Positions 36,512 to 45,206 of a stretch of DNA of 64,000 bases are shown here, piece by piece (within the stretch, counting starts at the first letter, position 1; every line of letters begins with the position of its first letter). Source of the DNA: Cytobacillus stercorigallinarum. Its GTDB lineage: Bacteria; Bacillota; Bacilli; Bacillales; Cytobacillaceae. Below the pieces are notes generated by a model. The model made no database searches. It was given only the letters and a program-made list of their open reading frames with translations, and was not told the DNA's origin. Location of the stretch: NCBI RefSeq assembly GCF_014836495.1, contig NZ_JACSQT010000008.1, positions 169,052-233,051 of the forward strand, written 5' to 3'. A program made the position numbers and the translations under genes.

Positions 36512-36819
36512 TATGGACATTTTTCATTTTGTTATAATTTTCGTCATGGCTTTTTCTCATATGTAGGCCCATTCATTCATCATACATGTATACACCTACT
36601 GGAAATGAACTGGTTATTTCCGTTTTATTCTCACTTATTTATTTTTTAAATATAATTTTTTGGTTTGTTTCTTTTCTTTTAGTGGTACATTTATTTTAAA
36701 GAAAGAAATCATTGTTTCTTCTTAAATATAGGAAAAAAATAATTATTCGCAAAATAATTTTTATTGCTAATTTATGATATAATGACCATGTAAAAATTAA
36801 TAGACAAGGAGTAATCGCT
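36512..36819. other. AT-rich gap upstream of the proline dehydrogenase gene
   Basis: About 300 bases. The only clear signal is an extended -10 promoter at 36775-36783 (TGA-TATAAT). A plus-strand frame at 36458-36649 overlaps the lut terminator and is rejected. Confidence 0.5.
36775..36783 (+). promoter_or_regulatory. Extended -10 promoter for the proline dehydrogenase gene
   Basis: TGA followed by a perfect TATAAT (36778-36783), 37 bases before the start codon; -35 match is poor. Confidence 0.45.
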
Positions 36820-37791
36820 ATGCTGAAAGATCTATTTATAGGCTTATCTCAAAATCAATTTTTAAATAGTGCAGCAAAAAAATATGGTTTAAAACTCGGT
36901 GCTCAAAGTGTCGTTGCGGGTACAAATATTGAAGAAGCGATTGTTAGGATTAAGGAATTAAATGCCCATGGTATCTCATGTACAGTAGATAATCTAGGGG
37001 AATTTGTTAATCAAAAAGAGGATGCGACTGCAGCAAAAGAACAAATCTTAGCAGTTGTTGAAGCGATTCATGAGCATGAAGTGGATGCCCATATTTCGTT
37101 AAAACCCTCTCAATTAGGTTTAGACATTGATTACTCCTTTTGTTTGGAGAACTTAAAGGAAATAGTAAGTAAGGCTCATGAGTATGGCATCTTTATCAAT
37201 TTTGATATGGAGGACCATGGCCGTTTGCAACCTTCTTTTGATTTGTTGGATGAATTGTCAAAAAGTTATGATAATATAGGAACTGTGATCCAAGCCTATT
37301 TTTATAGAGCAATAGAAGATATACAAAAATATAAAAATTATCGTTTGCGTATTGTAAAAGGCGCATATAAAGAACCAGCTGAAGTTGCTTATACTTCTAA
37401 AGAAGATATTGATAGCAACTATATTAAACTAATAGAATTTCATTTGTTACATGGTAAATTCACGTCCATTGCGACACATGATCATCATGTAATTAATCAT
37501 GTGAAGAAATTTGTAAAGGAACATGATATTCCAAATGACCAATTTGAATTCCAGATGTTATATGGATTCAGAAAAGAAATGCAATTAGAGCTTGCGAAAG
37601 AAGGTTATCATTTTACCACATATATTCCTTTTGGTGATGACTGGTACGGCTATTACATGAGACGTCTTGCAGAAAGACCACAAAACATTAATCTCGTTGC
37701 AAAACAAGTATTTAATAAGAAGACGAATACCATTCTTGGTGTTGCTGCTGGGGCGTTCTTACTTGGTAGATTATCTAAAAAGAAAAAATAG
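36820..37791 (+). CDS. Proline dehydrogenase family protein with a C-terminal hydrophobic tail
   Basis: The 323-aa FAD enzyme of the PRODH family should oxidise proline to pyrroline-5-carboxylate. TIM-barrel motifs include HISLKPSQLGLDID, FINFDMEDHG, RIVKGAYKEP, ATHDHHVI and the C-terminal YMRRLAERPQN flavin-binding signature, all well conserved. After the catalytic domain a ~20-residue hydrophobic stretch ending in four lysines (GVAAGAFLLGRLSKKKK) may anchor it to the membrane. The start has AAGGAG. No P5C dehydrogenase or proline transporter is next to it, so pathway context is lacking. Confidence 0.88.
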   Translation: MLKDLFIGLSQNQFLNSAAKKYGLKLGAQSVVAGTNIEEAIVRIKELNAHGISCTVDNLGEFVNQKEDATAAKEQILAVVEAIHEHEVDAHISLKPSQLGLDIDYSFCLENLKEIVSKAHEYGIFINFDMEDHGRLQPSFDLLDELSKSYDNIGTVIQAYFYRAIEDIQKYKNYRLRIVKGAYKEPAEVAYTSKEDIDSNYIKLIEFHLLHGKFTSIATHDHHVINHVKKFVKEHDIPNDQFEFQMLYGFRKEMQLELAKEGYHFTTYIPFGDDWYGYYMRRLAERPQNINLVAKQVFNKKTNTILGVAAGAFLLGRLSKKKK

Positions 37792-37803
37792 ACTGATATA
37801 ATA

Positions 37804-37830
37804 AAAGGTTCCAAATTGGAGCCTTTTTTT
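37804..37830 (+). terminator. Rho-independent terminator after the proline dehydrogenase gene
   Basis: 9-bp stem with one wobble (37805-37813 with 37817-37825) followed by a T run. Confidence 0.8.
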
Positions 37831-37857
37831 GATTATGGAAAATAGAGTGTAAGGAAA

Positions 37858-38178
37858 GAGGCTGGGACATAATTAAACGAGCTAACCTCAAAAAAGAACA
37901 ATAACAAATGAAGATCTTAAAACGTCATTTGCATAAAAAGTCCGTTCCATTGCGCTCACGTACACTCGCTTTCCGCGGGGAGGGGTGATCCTCCTAAGGC
38001 ATTGCCTGTGGGGTCTCAGCTTTCCCTCTATTTCCCGCAGGAGTCGAGTGTCTTCCGCTCCATTTCACTATTCTTGTCATATAAGGGTTCAAATCACACG
38101 AAAAACCGAATCATTAGATGTTAGATACTACTAATCATAAGGATAAATCATTAGCTAGAATACTTAAGTCTCAGCCTC
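37858..38178. mobile_element. MITE-like Bacillaceae repeat element
   Basis: A 321-bp non-coding block is bounded by imperfect 11-bp terminal inverted repeats, GAGGCTGGGAC (37858-37868) and GTCTCAGCCTC (38168-38178). Its centre is GC-rich compared with surroundings and contains segments such as GCTTTCCGCGGGG and CCCGCAGGAGTCGAGTG that I know from dispersed intergenic repeats in Bacillaceae genomes. It has no open frame. It sits between convergent proline dehydrogenase and glutathione peroxidase genes, a typical insertion site for a miniature element. Confidence 0.7.
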
Positions 38179-38201
38179 GTCACACTCTCCTTCTATTCAT
38201 T

Positions 38202-38678
38202 TTAGAGCAATTTTTCAATGTCATTCGTTAATTTTTCAGGTTCGGTTGTAGGCGCATATCTGTCGTATACTTTCCCGTTCCGGTCAATAAGAAACTTGGT
38301 GAAATTCCATTTAATATTTTTTGAAAGTACACCTTTCTTCGCTTCTTTTAAATAAGCAAACAGTGGATCTGTGTTATCGCCGTTTACATCTATTTTTGCA
38401 AACATAGGAAAGGAGACACCATAATTCACTTGACAAAATTCTGTTGTTTCATCGATATTCGCGAATTCCTGATTGTTAAATTGAGCACATGGAAAGCCAA
38501 GGATGATAAAGCCTTTTTCTTTATACTTTTCATATAGCTCTTGTAATCCTTCAAACTGAGGAGTAAGGCCGCATTTACTTGCCGTATTTACGATTAAGAT
38601 TACTTTTCCCTCAAAATCTTTTAACTGTTGCGGTTGACCATTTGTTTTGTTTACTTCAAAGTCATAAATGGTTTTCAT
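38202..38678 (-). CDS. Glutathione peroxidase-family thiol peroxidase (BsaA-like)
   Basis: The 158-aa protein reduces peroxides, probably using thioredoxin or bacillithiol rather than glutathione. Cys36 (NTASKCGLTP) replaces selenocysteine; the catalytic Gln lies in GFPCAQFNNQE and the Trp in KWNFTKFLID. ATG 38678 is preferred because GGAGG lies 8 nt upstream; the longer frame to 38693 lacks one. It is about 50 bases downstream of the GntR regulator gene in the same direction. Confidence 0.9.
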   Translation of the reverse strand: MKTIYDFEVNKTNGQPQQLKDFEGKVILIVNTASKCGLTPQFEGLQELYEKYKEKGFIILGFPCAQFNNQEFANIDETTEFCQVNYGVSFPMFAKIDVNGDNTDPLFAYLKEAKKGVLSKNIKWNFTKFLIDRNGKVYDRYAPTTEPEKLTNDIEKLL

Positions 38679-38728
38679 TATTTTTTCCTCCAAATATAAA
38701 GTAGAATTGTTTTAGCCCAATAGACTAT

Positions 38729-39445
38729 TTATAGATAGAATTCAGCTTGTTCATTGTAAAGCATGGATTCGCTTAATTCTTTTCTTACCCTATTAATATG
38801 GTTATTCATTAATTGCCGCGCTTCATCACCATTTCCTGATGCAATTGCCAAGTAAATTTCACGGTGTTCTTCCATAGTAGATTTTTCCCGTTTATTGTTT
38901 TTGGCAAACCGATTTGACCTTGTTACTTTAATTGTATTTTTCATATGTTCAGTAAGGTTAGTCATAAGATTGATAAATATAGTATGGTGTGACGCATAAA
39001 CGATATGTAAGTGGAATTGAAAATCCGCGAGTATGCCGTCTTCTGGTGTGGATGCCGTTTCCATCGATAAAAGCGAATGACGAATATTGGCTATATCTGT
39101 TGATGTCGCTCTAGTGGAAGCCAAGCCAGCACACTCCACTTCTAAAATTTTTCGTAAATCTAACATTTCATATATATTTGTCTTCGGATTAGCAGAAAGG
39201 ATAGGTGCTTCAGAAGTTAAATACTCAACTGATTTAATGTATGTTCCACTCCCTTGCCTAATCTCTAAGACACCTTTCATTTCTAAAATTCTCAATGCTT
39301 CTCTAATTGATGTTCTGCTAGAGGAAAAGAGAGTTGCTAATACTCTTTCAGGGGGGAGGCGATCTCCTGGTGATAGTTTTTGATTGATAATGTATCCTTC
39401 TAATTGTTCGGTAATAATCATATGTATTTTTTTCTTTTGCGACAT
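38729..39445 (-). CDS. GntR family regulator, FadR subfamily
   Basis: The 238-aa repressor has an N-terminal winged helix (LPPERVLATLFSSSRTSIREALRILEMKGVLEIRQGSGTYI) and a C-terminal all-helical FCD ligand domain with the metal-binding Asp/His residues. Members commonly respond to glycolate, lactate or similar organic acids. It is divergent from a glycolate/D-lactate oxidase gene, with an inverted repeat in between (39553-39585), so it probably represses that operon. ATG 39445 follows AAAGGGAG; the GTG at 39454 overlaps that site. Confidence 0.88.
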   Translation of the reverse strand: MSQKKKIHMIITEQLEGYIINQKLSPGDRLPPERVLATLFSSSRTSIREALRILEMKGVLEIRQGSGTYIKSVEYLTSEAPILSANPKTNIYEMLDLRKILEVECAGLASTRATSTDIANIRHSLLSMETASTPEDGILADFQFHLHIVYASHHTIFINLMTNLTEHMKNTIKVTRSNRFAKNNKREKSTMEEHREIYLAIASGNGDEARQLMNNHINRVRKELSESMLYNEQAEFYL

Positions 39446-39513
39446 GATTTCCACTCCCTTTCATATCATCATACAAAAAAAGGGAAAATGCAGCAATTTT
39501 AAATTTTTAATTA

Positions 39514-39541
39514 TTGATTTTTTTGAATTTTCTTGTACAAT
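39514..39541 (+). promoter_or_regulatory. Promoter of the 2-hydroxyacid oxidase operon
   Basis: TTGATT (39514-39519) and TACAAT (39536-39541) with a 16-nt spacer, upstream of the oxidase gene and just before the operator. Confidence 0.5.
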
Positions 39542-39552
39542 GAGAACATGTT

Positions 39553-39585
39553 AGACCAATTTTCTCAAAATTCAATAATTGGTCT
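39553..39585. promoter_or_regulatory. Inverted-repeat operator, probably for the GntR regulator
   Basis: Perfect 9-bp arms AGACCAATT (39553-39561) and AATTGGTCT (39577-39585) separated by 15 nt. The GGTC/GACC core resembles operators of FadR-subfamily regulators of lactate and glycolate genes. It lies just after the predicted transcription start, a good place for repression. Confidence 0.6.
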
Positions 39586-39619
39586 GTACAATTTTGATTT
39601 GTAAGGAGAGACTAAACAG

Positions 39620-41035
39620 ATGAAAACAACAGAGGGCAATCAAACGAATAAGCAAGAATTAGTAAGCGCTTTATTGAGCTTTTTAACAGATGAACAAGTA
39701 TCTATCAATGAAACCATCCTTGACTTACATAGTAAAGATGAATCCTATCATAAAGGTAGTCATCCTGATATTGTTGTTTATCCAAAAAATGCTAGTGAAG
39801 TCAGTCAAATTATACAGAAGGCGGGAGAATTCCAAACGCCGATTATTCCTTTTGGGGTTGGGTCAAGTTTAGAGGGACATGTCATTCCTTACAAAAAGGG
39901 AATAACAATGAATTTTGCTGAAATGAATAGAATTTTAGAAGTAAAGGAAGAAGACTTTTTAGTAAAGGTTCAACCAGGTGTGACTCGTTCGCAACTAAAT
40001 AAAGAGTTGAAAAAGTACGGTTTGTTTTTCCCTGTTGACCCAGGTGCTGATGCTACATTAGGCGGGATGGCGGCAACCAATGCAAGTGGAACAACTTCAG
40101 TTAAATATGGTGTAATGAGAGATCAAGTACTAGATTTAGAAGTTGTTTTAGCTGATGGGGAAATCATACATACCGGTAGTTTAGCCGCTAAGTCTTCTTC
40201 TGGCTATCATTTAAATGGATTATTTGTCGGATCAGAAGGGACTTTAGGCTGCTTTACTGAGTTGACGTTAAAAGTGTATGGTATTCCAGAATTCCAAATG
40301 GCTGGTAGAGCAACTTTCCCTACAATTGATGATGCAGTTGGTGCTGTGGTTGGCATTCTACAAGCTGGTATTCCGATTGGCAGAGTTGAGTTGGTAGATG
40401 AAGCTTCAATTAATCAAGTGAATCTGTATAGTGAGACCAATTACGAGATTAAACCAACGTTATTTTTAGAATTTCATGGTAATGAAGCAGGTCTTCAACA
40501 AGATGTTGAATTCATGAGAGAAATTGTAGCTGATTTCCATTGTCAAGATATTACATTTGAGACGGATACGGCTGCACGTAACCTTTTATGGGATGCAAGA
40601 CATAATTTAGCTTACGCTTATGTACACGGCTATCCAGGTAAAAAAATGATGGTAACAGACGTATGTGTACCGATCTCAGAATTAGCGGGTGCTGTTACAT
40701 ACGCAAGAAAATGCCTCGATGAGATTCATTTAATTGGTGGTTTGACAGGGCATGTAGGAGACGGAAACTTCCATTCGCTTGTTATGATTGATTTGAATAA
40801 TGAAGAAGAAGTAAATAAAGCAAAACATTTCAATGAACAACTTGTCTTGTATGCCTTAGAGAAGGGTGGCACTTGTACTGGCGAACATGGTGTTGGGGTA
40901 GGAAAAATGAAATATCAAGAACAAGAACATGGGAAAGCGTTAGATGTGATGAGGAAGATAAAGAATGTCTTAGATCCTAATCATATCTTAAATCCAAATA
41001 AGGTGATTCCTTTTAAAGGTGAGGGGGAGAGTTAA
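39620..41035 (+). CDS. glcD: FAD-linked 2-hydroxyacid oxidase, GlcD/D-lactate dehydrogenase family
   Basis: The 471-aa flavoprotein oxidises glycolate or D-lactate to the 2-oxo acid. It has a PCMH-type FAD domain (GVGSSLEGHVIP, then FPVDPGADATLGGMAATNASGTTSVKYG split over residues 130-165) and a C-terminal substrate-cap domain with GHVGDGNFH and TGEHGVG. ATG 39620 follows AAGGAGAG. It is followed directly by a BASS-type transporter and controlled by a divergent GntR gene. Substrate choice between glycolate, D-lactate and longer 2-hydroxy acids cannot be made from sequence. Confidence 0.88.
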   Translation: MKTTEGNQTNKQELVSALLSFLTDEQVSINETILDLHSKDESYHKGSHPDIVVYPKNASEVSQIIQKAGEFQTPIIPFGVGSSLEGHVIPYKKGITMNFAEMNRILEVKEEDFLVKVQPGVTRSQLNKELKKYGLFFPVDPGADATLGGMAATNASGTTSVKYGVMRDQVLDLEVVLADGEIIHTGSLAAKSSSGYHLNGLFVGSEGTLGCFTELTLKVYGIPEFQMAGRATFPTIDDAVGAVVGILQAGIPIGRVELVDEASINQVNLYSETNYEIKPTLFLEFHGNEAGLQQDVEFMREIVADFHCQDITFETDTAARNLLWDARHNLAYAYVHGYPGKKMMVTDVCVPISELAGAVTYARKCLDEIHLIGGLTGHVGDGNFHSLVMIDLNNEEEVNKAKHFNEQLVLYALEKGGTCTGEHGVGVGKMKYQEQEHGKALDVMRKIKNVLDPNHILNPNKVIPFKGEGES

Positions 41036-42001
41036 TTGAAACTTCTAGAAACGATTAGTAATTTGGCAGGTAAGTACTTTGCTGTTCTTGTGATAATTGC
41101 AGCAGTGGTTGCCTATCTTTATCCTCCGCTATTCCTCGTATTTGGTGGTTATATTACGTTGTTACTTGGGATAGTAATGTTTGGTATGGGTTTAACTTTA
41201 AAGCCAGTGGATTTCAAGTTGGTATTTTCACATCCACTTCCAGTTTTACTTGGATTTGTGGCTCAATTTACGATTATGCCATTGACTGCATTTGCTATCG
41301 CCTACTTACTGCAATTACCTCCTGAGTTAGCTGCTGGTTTAGTCTTACTAGGGTCAGTTCCTGGGGGAACAGCATCAAATGTTATGGTGTATTTAGCTAA
41401 AGGGAATGTACCGCTATCGATTACGATGACTTCAATGTCGACTCTTTTAGCCCCAATCATGACACCTCTTATTCTTTTAGCATTGGCAGGTCAATGGATG
41501 CCAGTAAATGCTTGGCAAATGTTCTTGTCCATTATACAAGTCATTATTATCCCAATTATCTTAGGGATTGTTGTACAGAAACTATTACCTACACTGGTTG
41601 AAAAAAGTTTAAATGTCGTACCACTAATTTCTGTTACAGCCATCATCATTATTGTCACAGCTGTTGTGGCCGGAAATGCAGAAAAGTTAGCAACTGCTGG
41701 TCTTTTAGTCTTTATCGCGGTAATGCTACACAACGCAGCTGGTTTACTTTTAGGTTATTTAGCTGGCCGTATATTTAAAATGGATGAAGGCACACGAAGG
41801 GCAATATCCATTGAGGTGGGCATGCAAAATTCTGGTTTGGGCGTAACATTAGCACTAGCTCATTTTGGTCCAGTTGCGGCTATTCCAAGTGCTTTAGGTG
41901 CGGTTTGGCATAATATTTCTGGACCTATCCTAGCAACTTATTGGGCGAAGCGTCCAGTTAAGGATACTAAACCAGTAGAAATTAAAAATAAAGTTGTATA
42001 A
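41036..42001 (+). CDS. Bile acid:sodium symporter (BASS) family transporter
   Basis: The 321-aa membrane protein has about ten hydrophobic segments and the BASS signature GSVPGGTASNVMVYLAKGNV at the crossed-helix region, plus EVGMQNSGLGVTLA. TTG 41036 begins immediately after the oxidase stop codon, with GAGGGGGAGAG inside the upstream gene as ribosome binding site, so the two are translationally coupled. The name reflects the family; in bacteria and plastids members carry pyruvate, pantoate or glycolate. Here uptake or release of a 2-hydroxy or 2-oxo acid is the natural inference. Confidence 0.88.
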   Translation: MKLLETISNLAGKYFAVLVIIAAVVAYLYPPLFLVFGGYITLLLGIVMFGMGLTLKPVDFKLVFSHPLPVLLGFVAQFTIMPLTAFAIAYLLQLPPELAAGLVLLGSVPGGTASNVMVYLAKGNVPLSITMTSMSTLLAPIMTPLILLALAGQWMPVNAWQMFLSIIQVIIIPIILGIVVQKLLPTLVEKSLNVVPLISVTAIIIIVTAVVAGNAEKLATAGLLVFIAVMLHNAAGLLLGYLAGRIFKMDEGTRRAISIEVGMQNSGLGVTLALAHFGPVAAIPSALGAVWHNISGPILATYWAKRPVKDTKPVEIKNKVV

Positions 42002-42028
42002 TTAAAAAGAGCATCCGAAAAAAACTAG

Positions 42029-42080
42029 TACCTGTAGATAAAACACACAAAAAAATAGTGTTGATCTACAGGTATTTTAT
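42029..42080 (+). terminator. Terminator after the oxidase-BASS operon
   Basis: 11-bp perfect outer stem (42029-42039 with 42064-42074) plus an inner AACAC/GTGTT pairing, followed by a T-rich stretch. Confidence 0.75.
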
Positions 42081-42109
42081 ATACTTAAACTTTTGTCCAA
42101 AGAAATAGG

Positions 42110-42351
42110 AGACAACACGAGTAAGCTACTTTTACAATACAAGTCCAAAATATCAGGAACTACTGAAAAAGCATGGATTAGGTCAGTCTGTGGCTATAAG
42201 GGAAACTGTTGGGGTAACGCTACTCTAGAATCTTTCTTTGGACATAGATGTATGATAACCATTATCGATATCAATGGAATCTAAAAAAGATGACCCCTAA
42301 ACAATATAGAGATCATCAGTTAAAATTCTTACCTTTTTTTATTATATCGTT
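42110..42351 (+). pseudogene. IS3-family transposase (OrfB) remnant
   Basis: Three short frames together spell the C-terminal integrase end of an IS3-family OrfB: YNTSPKYQELLKKHGLGQSV, then KGNCWGNATLESFFGH, then YDNHYRYQWNLKKMTPKQYR. At least two frameshifts separate them and the normal KGNCWDNA has Gly for Asp. The 5' part, OrfA and both terminal repeats are missing, so the element is dead. A short plus-strand hairpin with T4 (42359-42386) follows it. Confidence 0.85.
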
Positions 42352-42390
42352 GAATTAGGGAACAGCTTAAAATGGATGTTCCTTTTATTA

Positions 42391-42678
42391 TTATTGTACA
42401 ACAGCGATAATCCCTTGTTCTTCGTCTAGTACGAGGTTTATACCTGCATATGGATCGCGATTAAGAAATTCTTCTAACCATAATCTTAATGCTTCGATAA
42501 TATTCGCTGTAATTAAGACTTGCATACGACCGCCAACATGAGATTCTGCAGAGAAACCATAATCGTCATCATACATGAGCTCGATTTCGACTTCTTCTAG
42601 CTTCACTTGTTTTTTACGAGAAATGTATACGCATAATGCATTGACAATATCTTGTTCAGGAATAATTAATTGTTCCAT
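42391..42678 (-). CDS. yxcD: YxcD family protein (DUF2653)
   Basis: The 95-aa acidic cytosolic protein has no membrane segment. The segment EVEIELMYDDDYGFSAES and its size match the YxcD/DUF2653 family of unknown function. Its start overlaps the end of the upstream membrane protein gene by 13 bases in another frame, so the two are cotranscribed and coupled. Confidence 0.75.
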   Translation of the reverse strand: MEQLIIPEQDIVNALCVYISRKKQVKLEEVEIELMYDDDYGFSAESHVGGRMQVLITANIIEALRLWLEEFLNRDPYAGINLVLDEEQGIIAVVQ

Positions 42679-43115
42679 GGATTTGGTTCCTGTTTTTTCT
42701 TTTTATCTTTAATCATTGTAAAGATTTTACGAATAATCATAATGACAAAGACAATAGCTAAAACATTGACAAGTAAACCAAGAATACTACCTAACATACC
42801 CATATTTCCAAAAAGGCCGCCAAATAATAATCCCGCGAGTCCACCTAGCATAAGTCCTTTCATTAATCCGCCAGAGAAGAAACCGCCATTATTCTTTTGT
42901 TGTTGATTTGTAGCCGTGTTGTTTTTTTGTTGTTGGTTATTTTGAACATTCGATTGGTTGTTATTGTTTGTTGTGCTGTTATTAAAGTTAACACCTTTTT
43001 TACCTGATTTATAAGATTTCGCTTCAACAGTTGAAACCTGGTCTTGGAAGATTGTTGGGCCTACTGGTGAAAAGACAAGTGCTGCAGTAAGTATGGCTGC
43101 AAAAATTTTTTTCAT
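42666..43115 (-). CDS. Exported membrane protein with Asn/Gln-rich linker
   Basis: The 149-aa protein has a signal peptide (residues 1 to about 32, ending near Val-Glu-Ala). An Asn/Gln-rich low-complexity linker (about 45-78) follows, then a Gly-Leu-rich stretch (GGLMKGLMLGGLAGLLFGGLFG) and a strong hydrophobic helix (about 105-132) with a Lys-rich cytoplasmic end. Similar proteins are sometimes labelled Tim44-like, but I see no Tim44 domain. ATG 43115 follows GGGGGAA. It forms a two-gene unit with yxcD. Function unknown. Confidence 0.7.
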   Translation of the reverse strand: MKKIFAAILTAALVFSPVGPTIFQDQVSTVEAKSYKSGKKGVNFNNSTTNNNNQSNVQNNQQQKNNTATNQQQKNNGGFFSGGLMKGLMLGGLAGLLFGGLFGNMGMLGSILGLLVNVLAIVFVIMIIRKIFTMIKDKKKKQEPNPWNN

Positions 43116-43202
43116 TATCTATAGTTCCCCCTAATAGTGTATTACTACTTATTATATCAAAATAGGTTAACAATTTGTAAGCAAAATTAGATTGTGCGTT
43201 TT

Positions 43203-43231
43203 TTGACATAATTCATTTAGGCCGTTATTCA
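43203..43231 (+). promoter_or_regulatory. Candidate SigA promoter of the kynUBA operon
   Basis: Perfect TTGACA (43203-43208), 17-nt spacer and TATTCA (43226-43231, three of six). The predicted start of transcription is near 43238, which excludes the ATG at 43237 as the kynU start. Confidence 0.45.
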
Positions 43232-43299
43232 TTGCAATGATGAAAGAAGTTAGCTATAATTTTCGCGATATAGATAATTTTCAGAAAGGTTGTGTTTGC

Positions 43300-44568
43300 T
43301 TGAACAAATACTCACTTGCTTTTGCAAAAGAAAAGGACCAGCAAGATCAATTGGCAAAATATCGTAAGGAATTTTACTTGAGAGACGATTTAATATATCT
43401 AGATGGCAACTCGTTAGGATTATTATCTAAAAGAGCTGAACAATCACTAAATGAAGTCATTCAATCATGGAAGGAATACGCGATTGATGGTTGGACCGAG
43501 GGAAAGGCTCCGTGGTATTATATGGCCGAAACAATTGGGGCAAGGATGGCCAAACTAGTTGGTGCTAAGAAAGCAGAAGTTATTGCATCAAATTCTACAA
43601 CTGTTAATTTGCATCAAATATTGGCTACCTTTTTCCAACCAAAGGAAGGGAAAAATAAAATTATTGCTGATGAGCTAAACTTTCCGTCTGATATTTATGC
43701 GATCAAAAGCCATCTTCGTATGAGAGGCTATTCAGAAGAACATTTCATTAGTATACAAAGTAGAGATGGGCAATTTATTCGTGAAGAAGATATTATTGCA
43801 GCGATGGATGAAGAAGTGGCACTGATTATTTTACCAAGTGTTTTGTATCGAAGTGGACAAATTCTACAAATGAAAAGGTTAGTCGAAGAAGCCCATAAAA
43901 GAGAGATATTAATTGGCTTTGATTTGTGTCATTCGATTGGGGCTATTCCCCATTCCTTAACAGAATGGAATGTTGACTTTGCCTTTTGGTGCAATTATAA
44001 ACATCTAAATGGTGGACCTGGTGCTGTAGGTGGTTTATATATCAATGAAAGGCATCATGGAACAGCTCCTGGCTTAGCTGGCTGGTTTGGTTCTCATAAA
44101 CAGAAACAATTTGACATGGAACATGAGATGACTCTAGCAGATGATGCAAGTGCCTATCAAATGGGCACACCACAAATTTTAAGCATGGCACCATTATTGG
44201 GCGCGCTTTCTATGTTTGATGAAGTGGGCATAGAGGCTATTAGGGAAAAGTCTTTGCAATTAACAGAGTATATGATGATCTTAATTCACAATGAATTAAA
44301 ACCTTTTGCCTTTCAACTTTACAACCGAAAAGATGAGAGTAGAGGAGCACATATTTTACTTGGACATAGAGAGGCAGCGAGAATATGCAAAGCTTTAAAG
44401 GCGGAAGGAATCATTCCTGACTTCCGCATGCCAGATGGAATCCGTTTAGCCCCTGTCTCTTTATATAATTCGTTTGAAGATGTTTGGCGTGCGATAAGCA
44501 TACTGAAGAAAATTATGGAAGAAGAAACATATAAAAAATTCGAAAATAAACGAGGAGTGATTGCCTAA
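43300..44568 (+). CDS. kynU: Kynureninase
   Basis: The ~422-aa PLP enzyme cleaves kynurenine to anthranilate and alanine. The PLP lysine lies in [24 protein letters not shown] near the N-terminus and the [12 protein letters not shown] segment are typical of the family. I prefer TTG 43300 as start: GAAAGG is 10 nt upstream and the protein then has the usual length. The longer frame from ATG 43237 adds 21 residues, lacks a ribosome binding site and begins at the predicted transcription start. It overlaps kynB by one base. The operon makes anthranilate from tryptophan. Confidence 0.92.
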   Translation: MNKYSLAFAKEKDQQDQLAKYRKEFYLRDDLIYLDGNSLGLLSKRAEQSLNEVIQSWKEYAIDGWTEGKAPWYYMAETIGARMAKLVGAKKAEVIASNSTTVNLHQILATFFQPKEGKNKIIADELNFPSDIYAIKSHLRMRGYSEEHFISIQSRDGQFIREEDIIAAMDEEVALIILPSVLYRSGQILQMKRLVEEAHKREILIGFDLCHSIGAIPHSLTEWNVDFAFWCNYKHLNGGPGAVGGLYINERHHGTAPGLAGWFGSHKQKQFDMEHEMTLADDASAYQMGTPQILSMAPLLGALSMFDEVGIEAIREKSLQLTEYMMILIHNELKPFAFQLYNRKDESRGAHILLGHREAARICKALKAEGIIPDFRMPDGIRLAPVSLYNSFEDVWRAISILKKIMEEETYKKFENKRGVIA

Positions 44569-45206
44569 TGGGACATTGGATAGATATTTCTCAGCAACTA
44601 CACAATGGGATGGCACATTGGCCAGGAGATGAAGCTTTTTCTTATAAGTTATCTGCAACGAGAAAAGAGACCGGTTCGGTTAACATTGGTCAACTGTCAA
44701 CAAGTATACATATCGGTACCCATGTAGATGCCCCGTTTCATTTTATAGAAGATGGCACAAAAACAGATGAACTGGATATTAATTTGTATATTGGTAGAGC
44801 TAAGCTGATTGATTTATCAGGAGAAGATAGAATTACGACAGCCCTATTAGAGCGGTTCCCATTACAAAATGTAAAGCGACTATTAATCAAAACGAGTAAT
44901 GAGGCTAAACCAAAGCATTTTCCGACAAGTGTACCTGTCATAAGTGAAGATGTCCCGCAATATTTACAAAAATGTGGGGTGGAACTGATTGGTGTTGATT
45001 TTCCGTCAGTGGATGAATTGGATAGTAAAGCATTACCTATTCACCATAAGCTCCATCAACACAGTATTCATATACTAGAGAATATCGTTGTACATGATAT
45101 TGCACAGGGTGACTATGAACTGATTGCCCTTCCCCTAAGAATTGCAGGCGGAGATGGCAGTCCAGTAAGAGCAGTAATAAGAAAATTAGAAGGAGGAGGT
45201 GCGTAA
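44568..45206 (+). CDS. kynB: Kynurenine formamidase, metal-dependent
   Basis: The 212-aa cyclase-family hydrolase converts N-formylkynurenine to kynurenine. The metal-binding motif [12 protein letters not shown] gives His48, His52 and Asp54; a further His/Glu pair is expected in the C-terminal half. It overlaps kynU and kynA by one base each (TAATG), so the three enzymes are made together. Length and motif match bacterial KynB. Confidence 0.93.
   Translation: MGHWIDISQQLHNGMAHWPGDEAFSYKLSATRKETGSVNIGQLSTSIHIGTHVDAPFHFIEDGTKTDELDINLYIGRAKLIDLSGEDRITTALLERFPLQNVKRLLIKTSNEAKPKHFPTSVPVISEDVPQYLQKCGVELIGVDFPSVDELDSKALPIHHKLHQHSIHILENIVVHDIAQGDYELIALPLRIAGGDGSPVRAVIRKLEGGGA

Noticed and set aside
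36458..36649. 63-aa ORF after lutC
   Set aside because: It contains the lut terminator hairpin and T run, has no ribosome binding site, and the composition is not protein-like.
42093..42284. Intact 63-aa gene
   Set aside because: It is a mixture of frames from an IS3-family transposase remnant.
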